Assembly (NCBI GenBank): GCA_017626555.1
Contig: JAGAIM010000001.1
Location: 55,004-119,003, forward strand
Origin: Bacteroidales bacterium
GTDB taxonomy: Bacteria; Bacteroidota; Bacteroidia; Bacteroidales; UBA932
Direction: 5' to 3'
Length of the DNA stretch: 64,000 nt
Shown here in pieces: positions 1 to 8,964 of the stretch. Below the pieces are notes generated by a model. The model was not told the origin of the DNA and did not search any database. It worked only from the letters and a program-made list of their open reading frames with translations. Position 1 is the stretch's first letter. Every line of letters starts with the position of its first letter. The translations under genes were made by a program, and so were the position numbers.

Positions 1-1178
1 GGATCTTTTCCTGCTCCATAATAACTGTCGCGGTCGATATGCTGCAAGGAAGCGAACACGTTGAGCCTGTGTTTCTGATCAGGTGAAAACCAGTCGAATT
101 TCAGACCTCCCGTATTGATCCCGTGTCTGGTCTGTTCTGCAATCATTGCTTCGTGAGGCGGCAGATCGATATTGTCGCCTCCTCTTCGGAATTCCTGAAG
201 ATGATGATACTCAGCCGTAATCTTGGAATATATGCCGGTCTTGACATATCCTCTCAATCCGGCAGTCTGTCCCGATATCCTCGACAGTTCGGTGAATCCG
301 TCTCCATTGGCATCCCAGGCATCCTTTTCTGTATTCTGCGCAAAGACGGCAAGGCCCAGTCTGTTGTCTTCGGAGACTATCGAGGCATTGATGTCTGTGG
401 TATTGTGAAAAGCGGATGAACCGTTTATGGCTGTGGTCGTGTGTGAAACAGATGCCGAATTGCGGATCGGCTCTTTTGTTATGATGTTAATGGTTCCGGC
501 GATTGCAGCGGAGCCGAAAAGGGCGGATCCGCCTCCTCTCATCACCTCCACCCTGTCTATCATATTGGCCGGCAACTGTTCGATTCCATAGACTCCGGCA
601 AGTGCGCTGAATATGGGGCGTGAGTCTATGAGGATCTGCGTATATTGGCCGTCGAGTCCGTTTATTCTGACCTGCTGGAATCCGCAGTTCTGACAATTGT
701 TCTCGACCCTGACTCCCGGCTGGAATCCAAGTCCTTGTGCAACTGTGGAGCAGTTCCCTCGGGAGTATATATCCATACTCACCACATTTACCAGCGTAGG
801 GGACATCTTTCTCGTGGTCTCGCTCCTTGTTGCAGAGACAATGACTCCATCCAGAAGAACGTGATCCTCTTCGAGTGTGAAATTGACCTCCAATGATATG
901 CCCTTCCTGATTTCCACCTCTTGTGTCCTGGTCTTGTATCCGATGGCGGATACTTCCAGAGTGAACTTTCCTTCCGGAAGGTTTCTCATTACGTAATGTC
1001 CTGTGTTGTCGCTGCTTACTCCTATGGTAGTGCCTTTGAGAATTACTACGATGTGGGGGAGATGTTCTCTTGTTGAGCCATCTATTATGTGGCCGTAGAT
1101 ATGTGCGTCCGTGTCAGCACCTTTGGCGGTCAGCATAATACATAATGCCGCCACCAAAGTTGAAAATATTCTTTTCAT
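1..1178 (-). CDS. TonB-dependent outer-membrane receptor (C-terminus beyond window)
   Basis: The frame runs from the ATG at 1178 off the left edge of the window, giving about 392 residues of the N-terminal part. I read a signal peptide (MKRIFSTLVAALCIMLTAKG), a carboxypeptidase-regulatory-like beta domain (roughly residues 25-110, with GHYVMRNLPEGKFTL and SAIGYKT), then a TonB plug domain with QILIDSRPIF, IDRVEVMRGGGSALFGS and IAGTINIITKEP. The plug carries a two-cysteine motif, NCQNCGF. The barrel is mostly outside the window. It lies 54 nt downstream of a small His-rich protein gene on the same strand, so the pair is probably one operon. Receptors of this type import iron complexes, metals or cobalamin; the substrate is not visible here, though the His-rich partner hints at a metal. 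Confidence 0.93.
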   Translation of the reverse strand, partial: MKRIFSTLVAALCIMLTAKGADTDAHIYGHIIDGSTREHLPHIVVILKGTTIGVSSDNTGHYVMRNLPEGKFTLEVSAIGYKTRTQEVEIRKGISLEVNFTLEEDHVLLDGVIVSATRSETTRKMSPTLVNVVSMDIYSRGNCSTVAQGLGFQPGVRVENNCQNCGFQQVRINGLDGQYTQILIDSRPIFSALAGVYGIEQLPANMIDRVEVMRGGGSALFGSAAIAGTINIITKEPIRNSASVSHTTTAINGSSAFHNTTDINASIVSEDNRLGLAVFAQNTEKDAWDANGDGFTELSRISGQTAGLRGYVKTGIYSKITAEYHHLQEFRRGGDNIDLPPHEAMIAEQTRHGINTGGLKFDWFSPDQKHRLNVFASLQHIDRDSYYGAGKD

Positions 1179-1232
1179 CTTTTGTGTATTTATAGGGGTT
1201 ATTGAATGATATGTCCTGGTCTGTGTTGAATG

Positions 1233-1574
1233 TCAGACCTGAGGAGGACCCCTTAGAATACGGGAAAAGAATAAGTCGGTAAAAAAGTATTGGGAAATGT
1301 AACGGGAATATATATCTTCCTCCGACGGATAAAGCGGAGTTATGGATATGCATACCATATCCGCTGTCTCGGTCTGAAAACTTGACAACAGATCGATAAC
1401 AGTATATTCCGTTTCGTTATGGCCGTGATCCGCTGCACCTCCGAAGTGGGAGTGGACGATCGAATTGCCGTTTACAGTGTGGATATGTGGAAAAAGGTTG
1501 ATACTTGAAAAGTACCAACCGAAGATCAGCAGAAATACCACTGCCATATATTTCCTGACCTTTCCCGTTTTCAT
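1233..1574 (-). CDS. Small His-rich envelope protein upstream of TonB receptor
   Basis: The 113-residue product has one N-terminal membrane segment or signal (KYMAVVFLLIFGWYFSS), then a His-rich stretch with HIH, HSHFGGAADHGHNE, and ends in RILRGPPQV. I chose the ATG at 1574 because the upstream in-frame ATG at 1586 lies inside the -7 promoter element (1584-1591). Small proteins of this shape, with clustered histidines and a conserved-looking C-terminal LRGPP, occur in Bacteroidota beside TonB receptors; no enzymatic domain is visible. A role in binding a transition metal near the membrane is inference from the histidines and from the receptor immediately downstream. Confidence 0.75.
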   Translation of the reverse strand: MKTGKVRKYMAVVFLLIFGWYFSSINLFPHIHTVNGNSIVHSHFGGAADHGHNETEYTVIDLLSSFQTETADMVCISITPLYPSEEDIYSRYISQYFFTDLFFSRILRGPPQV

Positions 1575-1583
1575 AAACCCGGG

Positions 1584-1591
1584 CAAAGATA
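1584..1591 (-). promoter_or_regulatory. -7 promoter element (TATCTTTG) for the His-rich protein/receptor pair
   Basis: The reverse strand reads TATCTTTG, an exact match to the Bacteroidota -7 consensus TAnnTTTG. Its last base lies 9 nt before the ATG at 1574, so the transcript should have almost no leader. Confidence 0.6.
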
Positions 1592-1702
1592 ATCACTTTA
1601 TCCGGAAAAAATGAAAATAATTAATGGCCGCTCCTACCCAGAATATGCCCATAGTCAAATGTTGCGGAATCTGTATTTTGTGCAACGAAGCAGGAAAATA
1701 CT

Positions 1703-1710
1703 TATATTTG
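1703..1710 (+). promoter_or_regulatory. -7 promoter element (TATATTTG) for the patatin-like gene
   Basis: TATATTTG matches TAnnTTTG and a TTTTG tract at 1676-1680 lies about 22 nt upstream, close to the usual -33 spacing. Transcription would start near 1717, which argues against the TTG at 1714 as start codon. Confidence 0.5.
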
Positions 1711-1737
1711 TGATTGCAATGCTCTATGATTCCGGCT

Positions 1738-2610
1738 ATGATGAAGATTGAGGATACAGCACTGGTTCTTGAGGGAGGAGGACTCCGTGGGGTATTTACC
1801 TGTGGGGTGCTCGACTGCTTTATGGATCACGGGATACGTTTCCCGTTTGCCGTCGGTGTCAGTGCAGGCGCCTGCAACGGTCTGTCGTATATGTCCGGTC
1901 AGAGAGGAAGAGCCAAGGCCAGCAATATAGACCTGATGGATGAATATCATTATGTGGGATTCCGATATCTTCTGACCCAGGGCTGCATAATGGATTTCAA
2001 ACTTCTCTTCGAGGATTTTCCTGAAAAGATAATCCCCTATGATTACGATGCGTATTTTTCGAATCCGGACAGATTCGTGATGGTCACGACCAACTGCCTC
2101 ACAGGCCAGGCCGAATATATGGAGGAAAAATCCGATCCGGGCAGGGTTATGGACATAGTCCGTGCATCAAGCAGTCTGCCTTTCGTCTCCAGAATCACGT
2201 ATGTTGACGGCATCCCGATGCTTGACGGAGGAATCGCTGATTCCGTACCGGTGGAATATGCTTTCAGCCAGGGCTATGACAGGATGGTTGTGGTGCTGAC
2301 ACGTAACAGGGGATATAGAAAGAAGGACAGCGCAATGCCCTTATCCAAGATCATCTATAGGAAATACCCCCTGCTTCAGAAGGCTCTGTCTGAGCGTAAT
2401 TCGTTGTATAACAAGACGATGGATATGATAGAGAGTCTGGAGGAGGAAGGCCGTATAATCGTAATCCGTCCGCAGAAGCCTGTAGAGGTAGGCCGTATGG
2501 AAAAGGATACAGCCAGACTGTCTGCACTGTATGACGAGGGATATGCGGTGGCTTCGGCCGTTTTGCCTCAGATCAGGAGGATCGAATGGATCAGGAACAA
2601 TCAGGAATGA
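1738..2610 (+). CDS. Patatin-like phospholipase family protein
   Basis: This is a probable serine acyl hydrolase with the Ser-Asp dyad of patatin-like lipases. Numbered from the ATG at 1738 (290 residues), the oxyanion-hole glycine motif LEGGGLRGVF is at about 11-20, the nucleophile elbow GVSAG at 40-44 with Ser42, and the catalytic DGG at Asp163. The nearest familiar relatives are the YjjU-type bacterial patatins. There is no signal peptide, so it should act in the cytoplasm or on the inner membrane face. An ATG at 1726 is possible; the start at 1738 or 1741 fits the usual short lead before EGGG. The stop codon overlaps the next gene's ATG, implying translational coupling. Natural substrate unknown. 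Confidence 0.9.
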   Translation: MMKIEDTALVLEGGGLRGVFTCGVLDCFMDHGIRFPFAVGVSAGACNGLSYMSGQRGRAKASNIDLMDEYHYVGFRYLLTQGCIMDFKLLFEDFPEKIIPYDYDAYFSNPDRFVMVTTNCLTGQAEYMEEKSDPGRVMDIVRASSSLPFVSRITYVDGIPMLDGGIADSVPVEYAFSQGYDRMVVVLTRNRGYRKKDSAMPLSKIIYRKYPLLQKALSERNSLYNKTMDMIESLEEEGRIIVIRPQKPVEVGRMEKDTARLSALYDEGYAVASAVLPQIRRIEWIRNNQE

Positions 2611-4253
2611 AACAGTGTAGATTTTATTGTATGAAATATATTTGTCAATTTTTTTGTTTGCTTATATTATGCGGTTGCGGAAGCAGTGTGCGCTACTCTT
2701 ATGATGTGGAATCTGCCCTGAAGAGTCTTGATAAGGTCATATCCCACAAGGAGTTGATAGAGGAGCAGAAGGAAAATCGTATTCAGCGGCTCAGGAGCAG
2801 TGTGGACAATGCGATGTCGGACTTTGACAGATATTATATCTACGATAATCTTTTCAATGAGTATTTTCAGTACAATATAGACTCTGCCATTGCGTACGCG
2901 CATAAAAAGATAGAACTGGCGAAAAGATCCGGTGATATAGTTCTGTTCAAGGATGCAGTAATGGATCTGGCAGAAAGATATACTATGTCCGGTCTGTATG
3001 ATGCTACCTTGAATCTTTTTTCCGAATACGAATCAGAGTGGATTGATGATGCCCGTTATCTGGGTATATTCAATACTGTGTATTCCAATCTCGAGAAATC
3101 CTCCACCGATAATGTCCTGTCGGTCAAATATGGCAATAAGAAAGAAGAATATAAAAGAGATTTTCTTTCGAGCCTCGCGAAGGATGACATAAGCCGTCTT
3201 TTTGTCCAGACCGATATTCTTCTGGAAGATGGCAGGAACAGGGAGGTTCTGGATCTGCTTCTGCCGTGGATCGAGAAGAACGATCCTGCATTGGAGGATA
3301 AAGGGGTCATCTATTATACCATCGCACGTGCATACAGTATGCTTGGAGACAAGGATAATGCAATCCTGTGGTATGCAAAGAGTGCTGAAAGCGACCTTCT
3401 TGTCCCGAAATATGAATACAGGTCTCTTTATGAACTGGCAAGTTGCCTGTATGAGAAGAATGATATAGAACGTGCATATACCTATATAACTCGTTCAGTT
3501 GAAGATGCGATACAGTCCAATGCCCAGTTGCATAAACAGTTCTCATATCAGATCCTGCCGATCATTTCAAGTTCTTATAATAGTTTCGTGGCTCAGAAGA
3601 ACAGGGCTATAGTATATGCCTTGCTGATATCATTGATTTCTTTGATCATTCTTGCGATTCTCATAATTGTTCTGATAAGGGAAAGGAATCGTGTGCTGAT
3701 TGCTGAAAAACTGACCAAGGAAAGCAACCAGAGGCTGCAGCAACTTACTGAAGAACTCCAGAGGAATGTCCGTATTCTTAAAGAGACAGACCAGGTCAAG
3801 GATCTTTATCTGGGAAGATATCTGAATATGTGTTCGGAATATATCGATGGACTTGAAAAGTACAGGACATCATTACGTAAGGTGGCAAGGGAAGGAGAGG
3901 ATATCATATCGGCTCTCAAGTCCAAGGATTTCATTGAAAAGGCATTGGAAGATTTCTATAATCAATTTGATGCTACATTCCTTGATCTTTTCCCTGATTT
4001 CATACCTCAATTGAATGAACTTCTCCAGGAAGATAAGAAAGTTACATACCATTCCAAAGAGAGACTTCTAACTACCGAGTTGAGAGTCCTTGCTCTGATA
4101 CGTCTCGGAGTGGATGACTCTGTAAAGATAGCCTCTTTCCTACGTCGTTCTGTTTCTACAGTTTACAACTATCGTGTAAAGATGAGGAATGCCTCTGTCT
4201 GTGACAGAGACGCATTCGAAAAGCGCGTTATGGAGATAGGATCACGGCAGTGA
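2607..4253 (+). CDS. DUF6377-type membrane regulator (TPR, transmembrane, HTH)
   Basis: The 548-residue protein starts with a signal peptide ending in a Cys-rich LILCGCG (possible lipoprotein or anchor). A helical, TPR-like sensor region follows. A single transmembrane segment is at about 333-356 (AIVYALLISLISLIILAILI), then a coiled coil, and a C-terminal helix-turn-helix near 490-525 (TTELRVLALIRLG, FLRRSVSTVYNYR). This layout is that of the DUF6377 proteins often found next to SusC/SusD genes in Bacteroidota. The ATG at 2607 overlaps the patatin stop (ATGA); an ATG at 2631 would also give a good signal peptide. Its position directly upstream of the SusC gene suggests it controls that locus; the signal is unknown. 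Confidence 0.8.
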   Translation: MKQCRFYCMKYICQFFCLLILCGCGSSVRYSYDVESALKSLDKVISHKELIEEQKENRIQRLRSSVDNAMSDFDRYYIYDNLFNEYFQYNIDSAIAYAHKKIELAKRSGDIVLFKDAVMDLAERYTMSGLYDATLNLFSEYESEWIDDARYLGIFNTVYSNLEKSSTDNVLSVKYGNKKEEYKRDFLSSLAKDDISRLFVQTDILLEDGRNREVLDLLLPWIEKNDPALEDKGVIYYTIARAYSMLGDKDNAILWYAKSAESDLLVPKYEYRSLYELASCLYEKNDIERAYTYITRSVEDAIQSNAQLHKQFSYQILPIISSSYNSFVAQKNRAIVYALLISLISLIILAILIIVLIRERNRVLIAEKLTKESNQRLQQLTEELQRNVRILKETDQVKDLYLGRYLNMCSEYIDGLEKYRTSLRKVAREGEDIISALKSKDFIEKALEDFYNQFDATFLDLFPDFIPQLNELLQEDKKVTYHSKERLLTTELRVLALIRLGVDDSVKIASFLRRSVSTVYNYRVKMRNASVCDRDAFEKRVMEIGSRQ

Positions 4254-4255
4254 AC

Positions 4256-4344
4256 CACTACTAATTTTGACCGGTGTAAACGGTTCTAACTTTCTGATAA
4301 TCAGATGTGGTAGCCTTCAGGTAGTCTCTCAGTCACTACTAATT
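4256..4344 (+). repeat. Direct repeat CACTACTAATT upstream of susC-like gene
   Basis: The 11-mer CACTACTAATT occurs at 4256-4266 and again at 4334-4344, 78 bp apart, in the 179-bp gap between the HTH regulator and the SusC gene. The second copy abuts the right arm of an inverted repeat. Two exact copies in so short a gap suggest regulator sites, but binding is unproven. Confidence 0.5.
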
Positions 4345-4357
4345 GGCTACCACATCT
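4303..4357 (+). terminator. 13-bp perfect inverted repeat after the DUF6377-type gene
   Basis: AGATGTGGTAGCC (4303-4315) is the exact reverse complement of GGCTACCACATCT (4345-4357), with a 29-nt loop. No clean T-run follows, so it may be a weak terminator for the upstream gene, an operator, or both. Its right arm touches the -33 box of the SusC promoter. Confidence 0.5.
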
Positions 4358-4388
4358 TTGATTTTGCTGGCACATTTATTTATTTTGC
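4357..4388 (+). promoter_or_regulatory. Probable promoter of the polysaccharide utilisation operon
   Basis: TTTG at 4357-4360 is followed after 20 nt by TATTTTG at 4381-4387, close to the Bacteroidota pattern TTTG-(19-21)-TAnnTTTG but one base short. Transcription would start near 4394, leaving a leader of about 40 nt. Confidence 0.5.
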
Positions 4389-4432
4389 TTGCATAACACT
4401 AACCAAAATCATTAACTAAATCCCAATTCATT

Positions 4433-7400
4433 ATGCTAAAGCAGAACAGGACATTCGGAATCCGAATGTTTGCATTCATTTTAGGAATGTTGCTGCCTTT
4501 GTGCGTATATGCGCAGAATATCAATGTAAAAGGAGTTGTGAGGGACGCGATCGGAAATGTTCCCGGAGCTTCTGTCATTGAAAAAGGTACAACAAACGGA
4601 GCCATCGCAGATGTGGATGGACAGTTTTCTCTTACTGTAGCTCCAGGTGCCGTACTTGAGGTGTCCTGCATAGGCTATGTCACAGTCGAGGTTCCTGCAG
4701 GAGATGGAACTTCCCCAATAGAAATCATCCTCAATGAGGACACTGAACTTCTTGAGGAAGTGCTTGTCATAGGTTACGGTACCATCAGGAAGAGTGACCT
4801 TACCGGAGCAGTTTCAGCAGTCAACAGCAAGGATCTCAAGGATTCTCCGATGCCTAGCGTGGGACAGGCCCTTCAGGGAAAGGTGGCAGGTGTACAGATC
4901 ATCGACTCAGGTTCACCGGGATCGAATGTAAACATCAAGATCCGTGGTCTGGGATCCATCAACAATTGCGACCCTCTCGTGGTTATCGACGGTGTTCCTA
5001 CAGACCTTGGTATCAACGCCATCAATCCTGCAGATATAGAGCGTATCGACGTTCTGAAGGATGCTTCTGCTACTGCTATCTATGGATCGCGTGGAGCCAA
5101 CGGCGTAGTTATGGTTACAACAAAGCGCGGTACATCAGGCGACAGCAAGATCTCAGTCTCTGCAAATGTGTCTTTCCAGAACCCTACAAACGTTCCTCAG
5201 ATGCTCAATGCGGCACAGTATGCCCAACTCAGCAATGAGATGATGGTCAACAGCGGAAGAAACGCAAATCCTGACTGGGTGGATCCATCTGTTCTCGGAG
5301 CAGGTACCGACTGGCTTGGTGAACTTCTCGGAACAGGCGTTATGCAGAACTATTCCGTAAGTTACTCCGGCGGAAACGACAAGTCAAATTATTATGTATC
5401 GGCAGGTTTTGTTGATCAGACAGGTGTCGTGAAGAATACCGGCTACAACAGGTTCACCCTCCAGAGCAACAGCGATACCCAACTCCGCAACTGGCTCAAG
5501 ATTTCAAGCAACATCACATTCAGTACAGATAATAAGAACAATGGAAGTTACAGCATCGGTGATACGATGAAGGCCCTTCCGGTTCTTCCTGTAAAGGATG
5601 AGGACGGCGAGTGGTCAGGTCCTACCGGTAATGCAGAGTGGTTCGGCAGCATTCGCAACCCTATCGGAACCACTTATATGAACAAGTCCCAGACTACAGG
5701 ATACAATATCCTCGCAAACTTCACAGGTGAGATCAAGTTCACCAAGTGGCTCAAGTTCAGAAGCACATTCGGCTATGATGCAAAGTTCTGGTTCACAGAC
5801 AGTTTTACGCCTAAATATGCCTGGAAGCCGATCGCTGTGGAGCAGAGTACACGATACAGGAGCAACGACAAGTCATTCACATATCTCTGGGACAACTACT
5901 TCCTCTTCGACCATACATTTGCCAAGAAGCACAATGTGTCATTGATGGCCGGTACATCTGCTCAGTGGAACAAGTATGACTATATGAGCGGTGAGAAGGC
6001 GGATTTCCTCTTCGACAGTGTAAATCAGATGAACAACGGTCAGACGATGAAGGATATCAGCGGAAGTATGAGCGAGTGGTCGCTGTTCTCGGTAATGGCA
6101 CGTGCAAATTATTCATATAATGACCGTTATCTCATCACTGCTACAGTCCGTCACGATGGTTCAAGCCGTTTCGGAAAGAATAACCGCTGGGGAACATTTC
6201 CTTCAGTTTCTGCTGCCTGGCGTACTTCCAACGAGCCTTGGTTCCCGGAGCATTCAGCAGTGAGTGACCTTAAGATACGTGCCGGATATGGCGTTACAGG
6301 TAGCCAGGCCAGCGTATCAAACTACGGTTATCTTGCAGTATATGATACAGGAGTATATCCATTGGGATCTGCTCTTAACGGTACAGGCCTTCCTACCCTT
6401 TATTCTGCAACTTTAGCCAATCCTTCCATTCACTGGGAAGAGATCGCGCAGACAAACGTAGGTATCGACATAGCATTCCTTGATTCACGCATACAGTTCT
6501 CTGTAGATGGATATATCAAGAATACCAACGATATGCTTGTTAAAGCAGCAGTTCCGATCACTTCAGGATTTGAGGACACTGGTACAACTTACGCAAATGC
6601 CGGCAGCGTACGCAATCAAGGTGTCGAAATGCAACTTCACACTGCAAATTTCGCAGGTGAATTCAACTGGGATACGGACATCTCTGCTACCTATAACACC
6701 AATAAGATCATCGATCTCAACAGCGACGTGCCTTATTACATCAATCAGGTGAACAACTCATACGTGACTATGCTCCAGAAGGGTTATCCTATCAACGTAT
6801 TCTACGGATATGTGACAGACGGGCTCTTCCAGAACGAGACCGAAGTGGAGAACCACGCGTTCCAGCCAGGCGCTGCTCCCGGTGATATCCGCTACCGTGA
6901 CCTGAACAATGACGGAGTCATCAACGAGGAAGACCGTACAGTAATCGGAAATCCAAACCCTACCTGGCTCTTTTCTATGAACAACCGCTTCGAGTGGAAG
7001 GGACTTGAACTCTCTGTATATCTCCAGGGTGTGGCAGGAAACGCCATCTATAATGCCAACGACATCGAGAATACGGGTATGGCAGCGGCTATGAACCAGA
7101 CTACCGCTGTTCTTGGCAGATGGACAGGTGAGGGTACAAGCAACTTCATACCGCGTGCAGTCTATGGTGACCCTAACCAGAACTGCCGAGTGTCAGATCG
7201 CTTCATCGAGAACGGATCATACCTTCGTGTGAAGAACATCACTCTTGCATATTCATTCCCTGCAAGACTTCTCGAGAAGATACATCTACAGGGACTCCGT
7301 CTTGCTTTCGTGTGCGAGAATGTTGCTACCATCTCTAAATATTCAGGATTCGATCCCGAAGTTTCGATCAATGGTATCGATGCATCACGCTATCCTATAC

Positions 7401-7438
7401 CTCGTACATACAGCGTAGGATTGAACATTAACTTCTAA
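4433..7438 (+). CDS. SusC-like TonB-dependent oligosaccharide transporter
   Basis: This is the outer-membrane pore of a glycan uptake system. The 1001-residue protein has a signal peptide ending at VYAQ (about residue 27), a carboxypeptidase-regulatory-like domain (VKGVVRDAIGNVPGASV, then SCIGY), a plug with GYGTIRKSDLTGAVS and DVLKDASATAIYGSRGANG, and a long beta barrel ending in the typical aromatic C-terminus (YSVGLNINF). Length and order are typical of SusC. It is the first gene of the operon and is followed after 14 nt by its SusD partner. The GH66 and GH31 enzymes downstream suggest it imports alpha-1,6-linked gluco-oligosaccharides. Confidence 0.97.
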   Translation: MLKQNRTFGIRMFAFILGMLLPLCVYAQNINVKGVVRDAIGNVPGASVIEKGTTNGAIADVDGQFSLTVAPGAVLEVSCIGYVTVEVPAGDGTSPIEIILNEDTELLEEVLVIGYGTIRKSDLTGAVSAVNSKDLKDSPMPSVGQALQGKVAGVQIIDSGSPGSNVNIKIRGLGSINNCDPLVVIDGVPTDLGINAINPADIERIDVLKDASATAIYGSRGANGVVMVTTKRGTSGDSKISVSANVSFQNPTNVPQMLNAAQYAQLSNEMMVNSGRNANPDWVDPSVLGAGTDWLGELLGTGVMQNYSVSYSGGNDKSNYYVSAGFVDQTGVVKNTGYNRFTLQSNSDTQLRNWLKISSNITFSTDNKNNGSYSIGDTMKALPVLPVKDEDGEWSGPTGNAEWFGSIRNPIGTTYMNKSQTTGYNILANFTGEIKFTKWLKFRSTFGYDAKFWFTDSFTPKYAWKPIAVEQSTRYRSNDKSFTYLWDNYFLFDHTFAKKHNVSLMAGTSAQWNKYDYMSGEKADFLFDSVNQMNNGQTMKDISGSMSEWSLFSVMARANYSYNDRYLITATVRHDGSSRFGKNNRWGTFPSVSAAWRTSNEPWFPEHSAVSDLKIRAGYGVTGSQASVSNYGYLAVYDTGVYPLGSALNGTGLPTLYSATLANPSIHWEEIAQTNVGIDIAFLDSRIQFSVDGYIKNTNDMLVKAAVPITSGFEDTGTTYANAGSVRNQGVEMQLHTANFAGEFNWDTDISATYNTNKIIDLNSDVPYYINQVNNSYVTMLQKGYPINVFYGYVTDGLFQNETEVENHAFQPGAAPGDIRYRDLNNDGVINEEDRTVIGNPNPTWLFSMNNRFEWKGLELSVYLQGVAGNAIYNANDIENTGMAAAMNQTTAVLGRWTGEGTSNFIPRAVYGDPNQNCRVSDRFIENGSYLRVKNITLAYSFPARLLEKIHLQGLRLAFVCENVATISKYSGFDPEVSINGIDASRYPIPRTYSVGLNINF

Positions 7439-7452
7439 CCAGCCGCAGAACA

Positions 7453-8943
7453 ATGAAAAATACAATTAAATATACGATAATCTTGCTCGCAGCCGCTCTG
7501 ATGGCTTCCTGCAGCGATTTTCTTGAGAAGAGACCATACGATGCTGTCGATCCTGATATGGCAGTGACTGAGGACGTGGCTGTCGCTCTGACCAATGCCT
7601 GCTACAGCACCCTGATGTCTTCCAACCTCTACAATATGCGTATGTGGACTCTCGATATCCTTGCCGGTAACTCCAATGTCGGAGCCGGTGGCGGTACCGA
7701 CGGTCTTGAGACCATTCAGGCAGCTGACTTCATCACGCAGTCAGACAATGGTATGGCACTTTATATGTGGCGTTCACCTTGGCCTGGCATAGCACAGTGC
7801 AATATAGTCCTCAACAGCCTTGAGAAAGCAGATATCGACGAATCTGTGAAGGCTCAGTGTCTTGGCGAGGCATACTTCCTCCGTGCACACTATTACTATA
7901 TCCTCGTACGTCTTTACGGAAGCGTTCCTATCCGAACGGAGCCATACGATCCGAGCACATCTGCACATATCGCACGTGCTACCCTCGAAGAAAACTATGA
8001 TCTTATCATAGCAGACTGTCGGAAGGCTATAGAACTTCTTCCTGCAAAAGCAGAATATACAGGTTCAGACCTTGGACGTGCCTGCAAGGAGGCTGCAATG
8101 TGCCAATTAGCAGATGTATATCTCACGCTTGCTCCGAATGACAATGCTCTCTACAGCGAGGTCGTAACCCTTTGTGAGGATATCGCAAGTTATGGCTGGG
8201 ACCTTTCTACCTGTGATTTCGCCGCAAACTTCGATGCTACCGTCAATAACGGTCCGGAGTCACTCTTCGAGGTTCAGTATTCAGGCAGCACTGAGTACGA
8301 TTTCTGGGGAGGAAACTGCCAGAGTTCCTGGGCTTCTACATTTATGGGTCCCCGCAATTCGGACTTCGTTGCAGGATCATACGGATGGAACCAGCCTACA
8401 GAGGAATTTATGAGCCAGTGGGAAGAGGGTGACCTCAGAAAGGATGTTACAGTTTTCTATGAGGGCTGCCCGGATTTTGACGGCAAGGCCTACAAGAAGA
8501 CTTTCTCCAACACAGGTTACAATGTACGTAAATTCTGTGTTCCTAAGTCAGTTTCTCCTGAGTTCAACACCAATCCTGCTAACTGGATCGTTTACCGTTA
8601 TGCTGACGTTCTTCTCAAGAAGGCTGAGGCACTTAACGAGATGGGACAGACAGCAGCAGCCGAGACTCCTCTCAACATCGTGCGCAAGCGTGCAGGCCTT
8701 CCTGCTGTAAGCAGCCTTTCACAGGATGCTATGCGTGAGAAGATCATTCACGAGCGTCGTATGGAACTTGCTTTCGAGGGACACCGCTGGTTCGATATGA
8801 TCCGTATCGGTGACGGACAATATGCAGTCGAGTTCCTCCACTCCATCGGCAAGACCAATGCAAACCTTAACCGTCTGATTTTCCCGATACCTCAGACAGA
8901 GAGGGATGCCAATCCGCTTATCGAGCAGAACCCGGGATACTAA
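7453..8943 (+). CDS. SusD-like surface glycan-binding lipoprotein
   Basis: The 496-residue protein is the lid and binding partner of the SusC transporter. It starts with a lipoprotein signal (LLAAALMASC, Cys20), followed by SDFLEKRPYD typical of SusD/RagB. The helical TPR-like core is visible (GEAYFLRAHYYYILVRLYGSVPI), as are the conserved C-terminal segments IHERRMELAFEGHRWFDMIR and FPIPQTERDANP. It sits between the SusC and SusE/F-like genes with short gaps, so it is co-transcribed. It should sit on the cell surface and capture oligosaccharide released by the dextranase. Confidence 0.97.
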   Translation: MKNTIKYTIILLAAALMASCSDFLEKRPYDAVDPDMAVTEDVAVALTNACYSTLMSSNLYNMRMWTLDILAGNSNVGAGGGTDGLETIQAADFITQSDNGMALYMWRSPWPGIAQCNIVLNSLEKADIDESVKAQCLGEAYFLRAHYYYILVRLYGSVPIRTEPYDPSTSAHIARATLEENYDLIIADCRKAIELLPAKAEYTGSDLGRACKEAAMCQLADVYLTLAPNDNALYSEVVTLCEDIASYGWDLSTCDFAANFDATVNNGPESLFEVQYSGSTEYDFWGGNCQSSWASTFMGPRNSDFVAGSYGWNQPTEEFMSQWEEGDLRKDVTVFYEGCPDFDGKAYKKTFSNTGYNVRKFCVPKSVSPEFNTNPANWIVYRYADVLLKKAEALNEMGQTAAAETPLNIVRKRAGLPAVSSLSQDAMREKIIHERRMELAFEGHRWFDMIRIGDGQYAVEFLHSIGKTNANLNRLIFPIPQTERDANPLIEQNPGY

Positions 8944-8964
8944 TAGTAAAGAAAATATAGAAAT

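Noticed and set aside
123-896. Short plus-strand frames at the left edge
   Set aside because: They lie opposite the TonB receptor whose continuous minus-strand frame carries all expected motifs.
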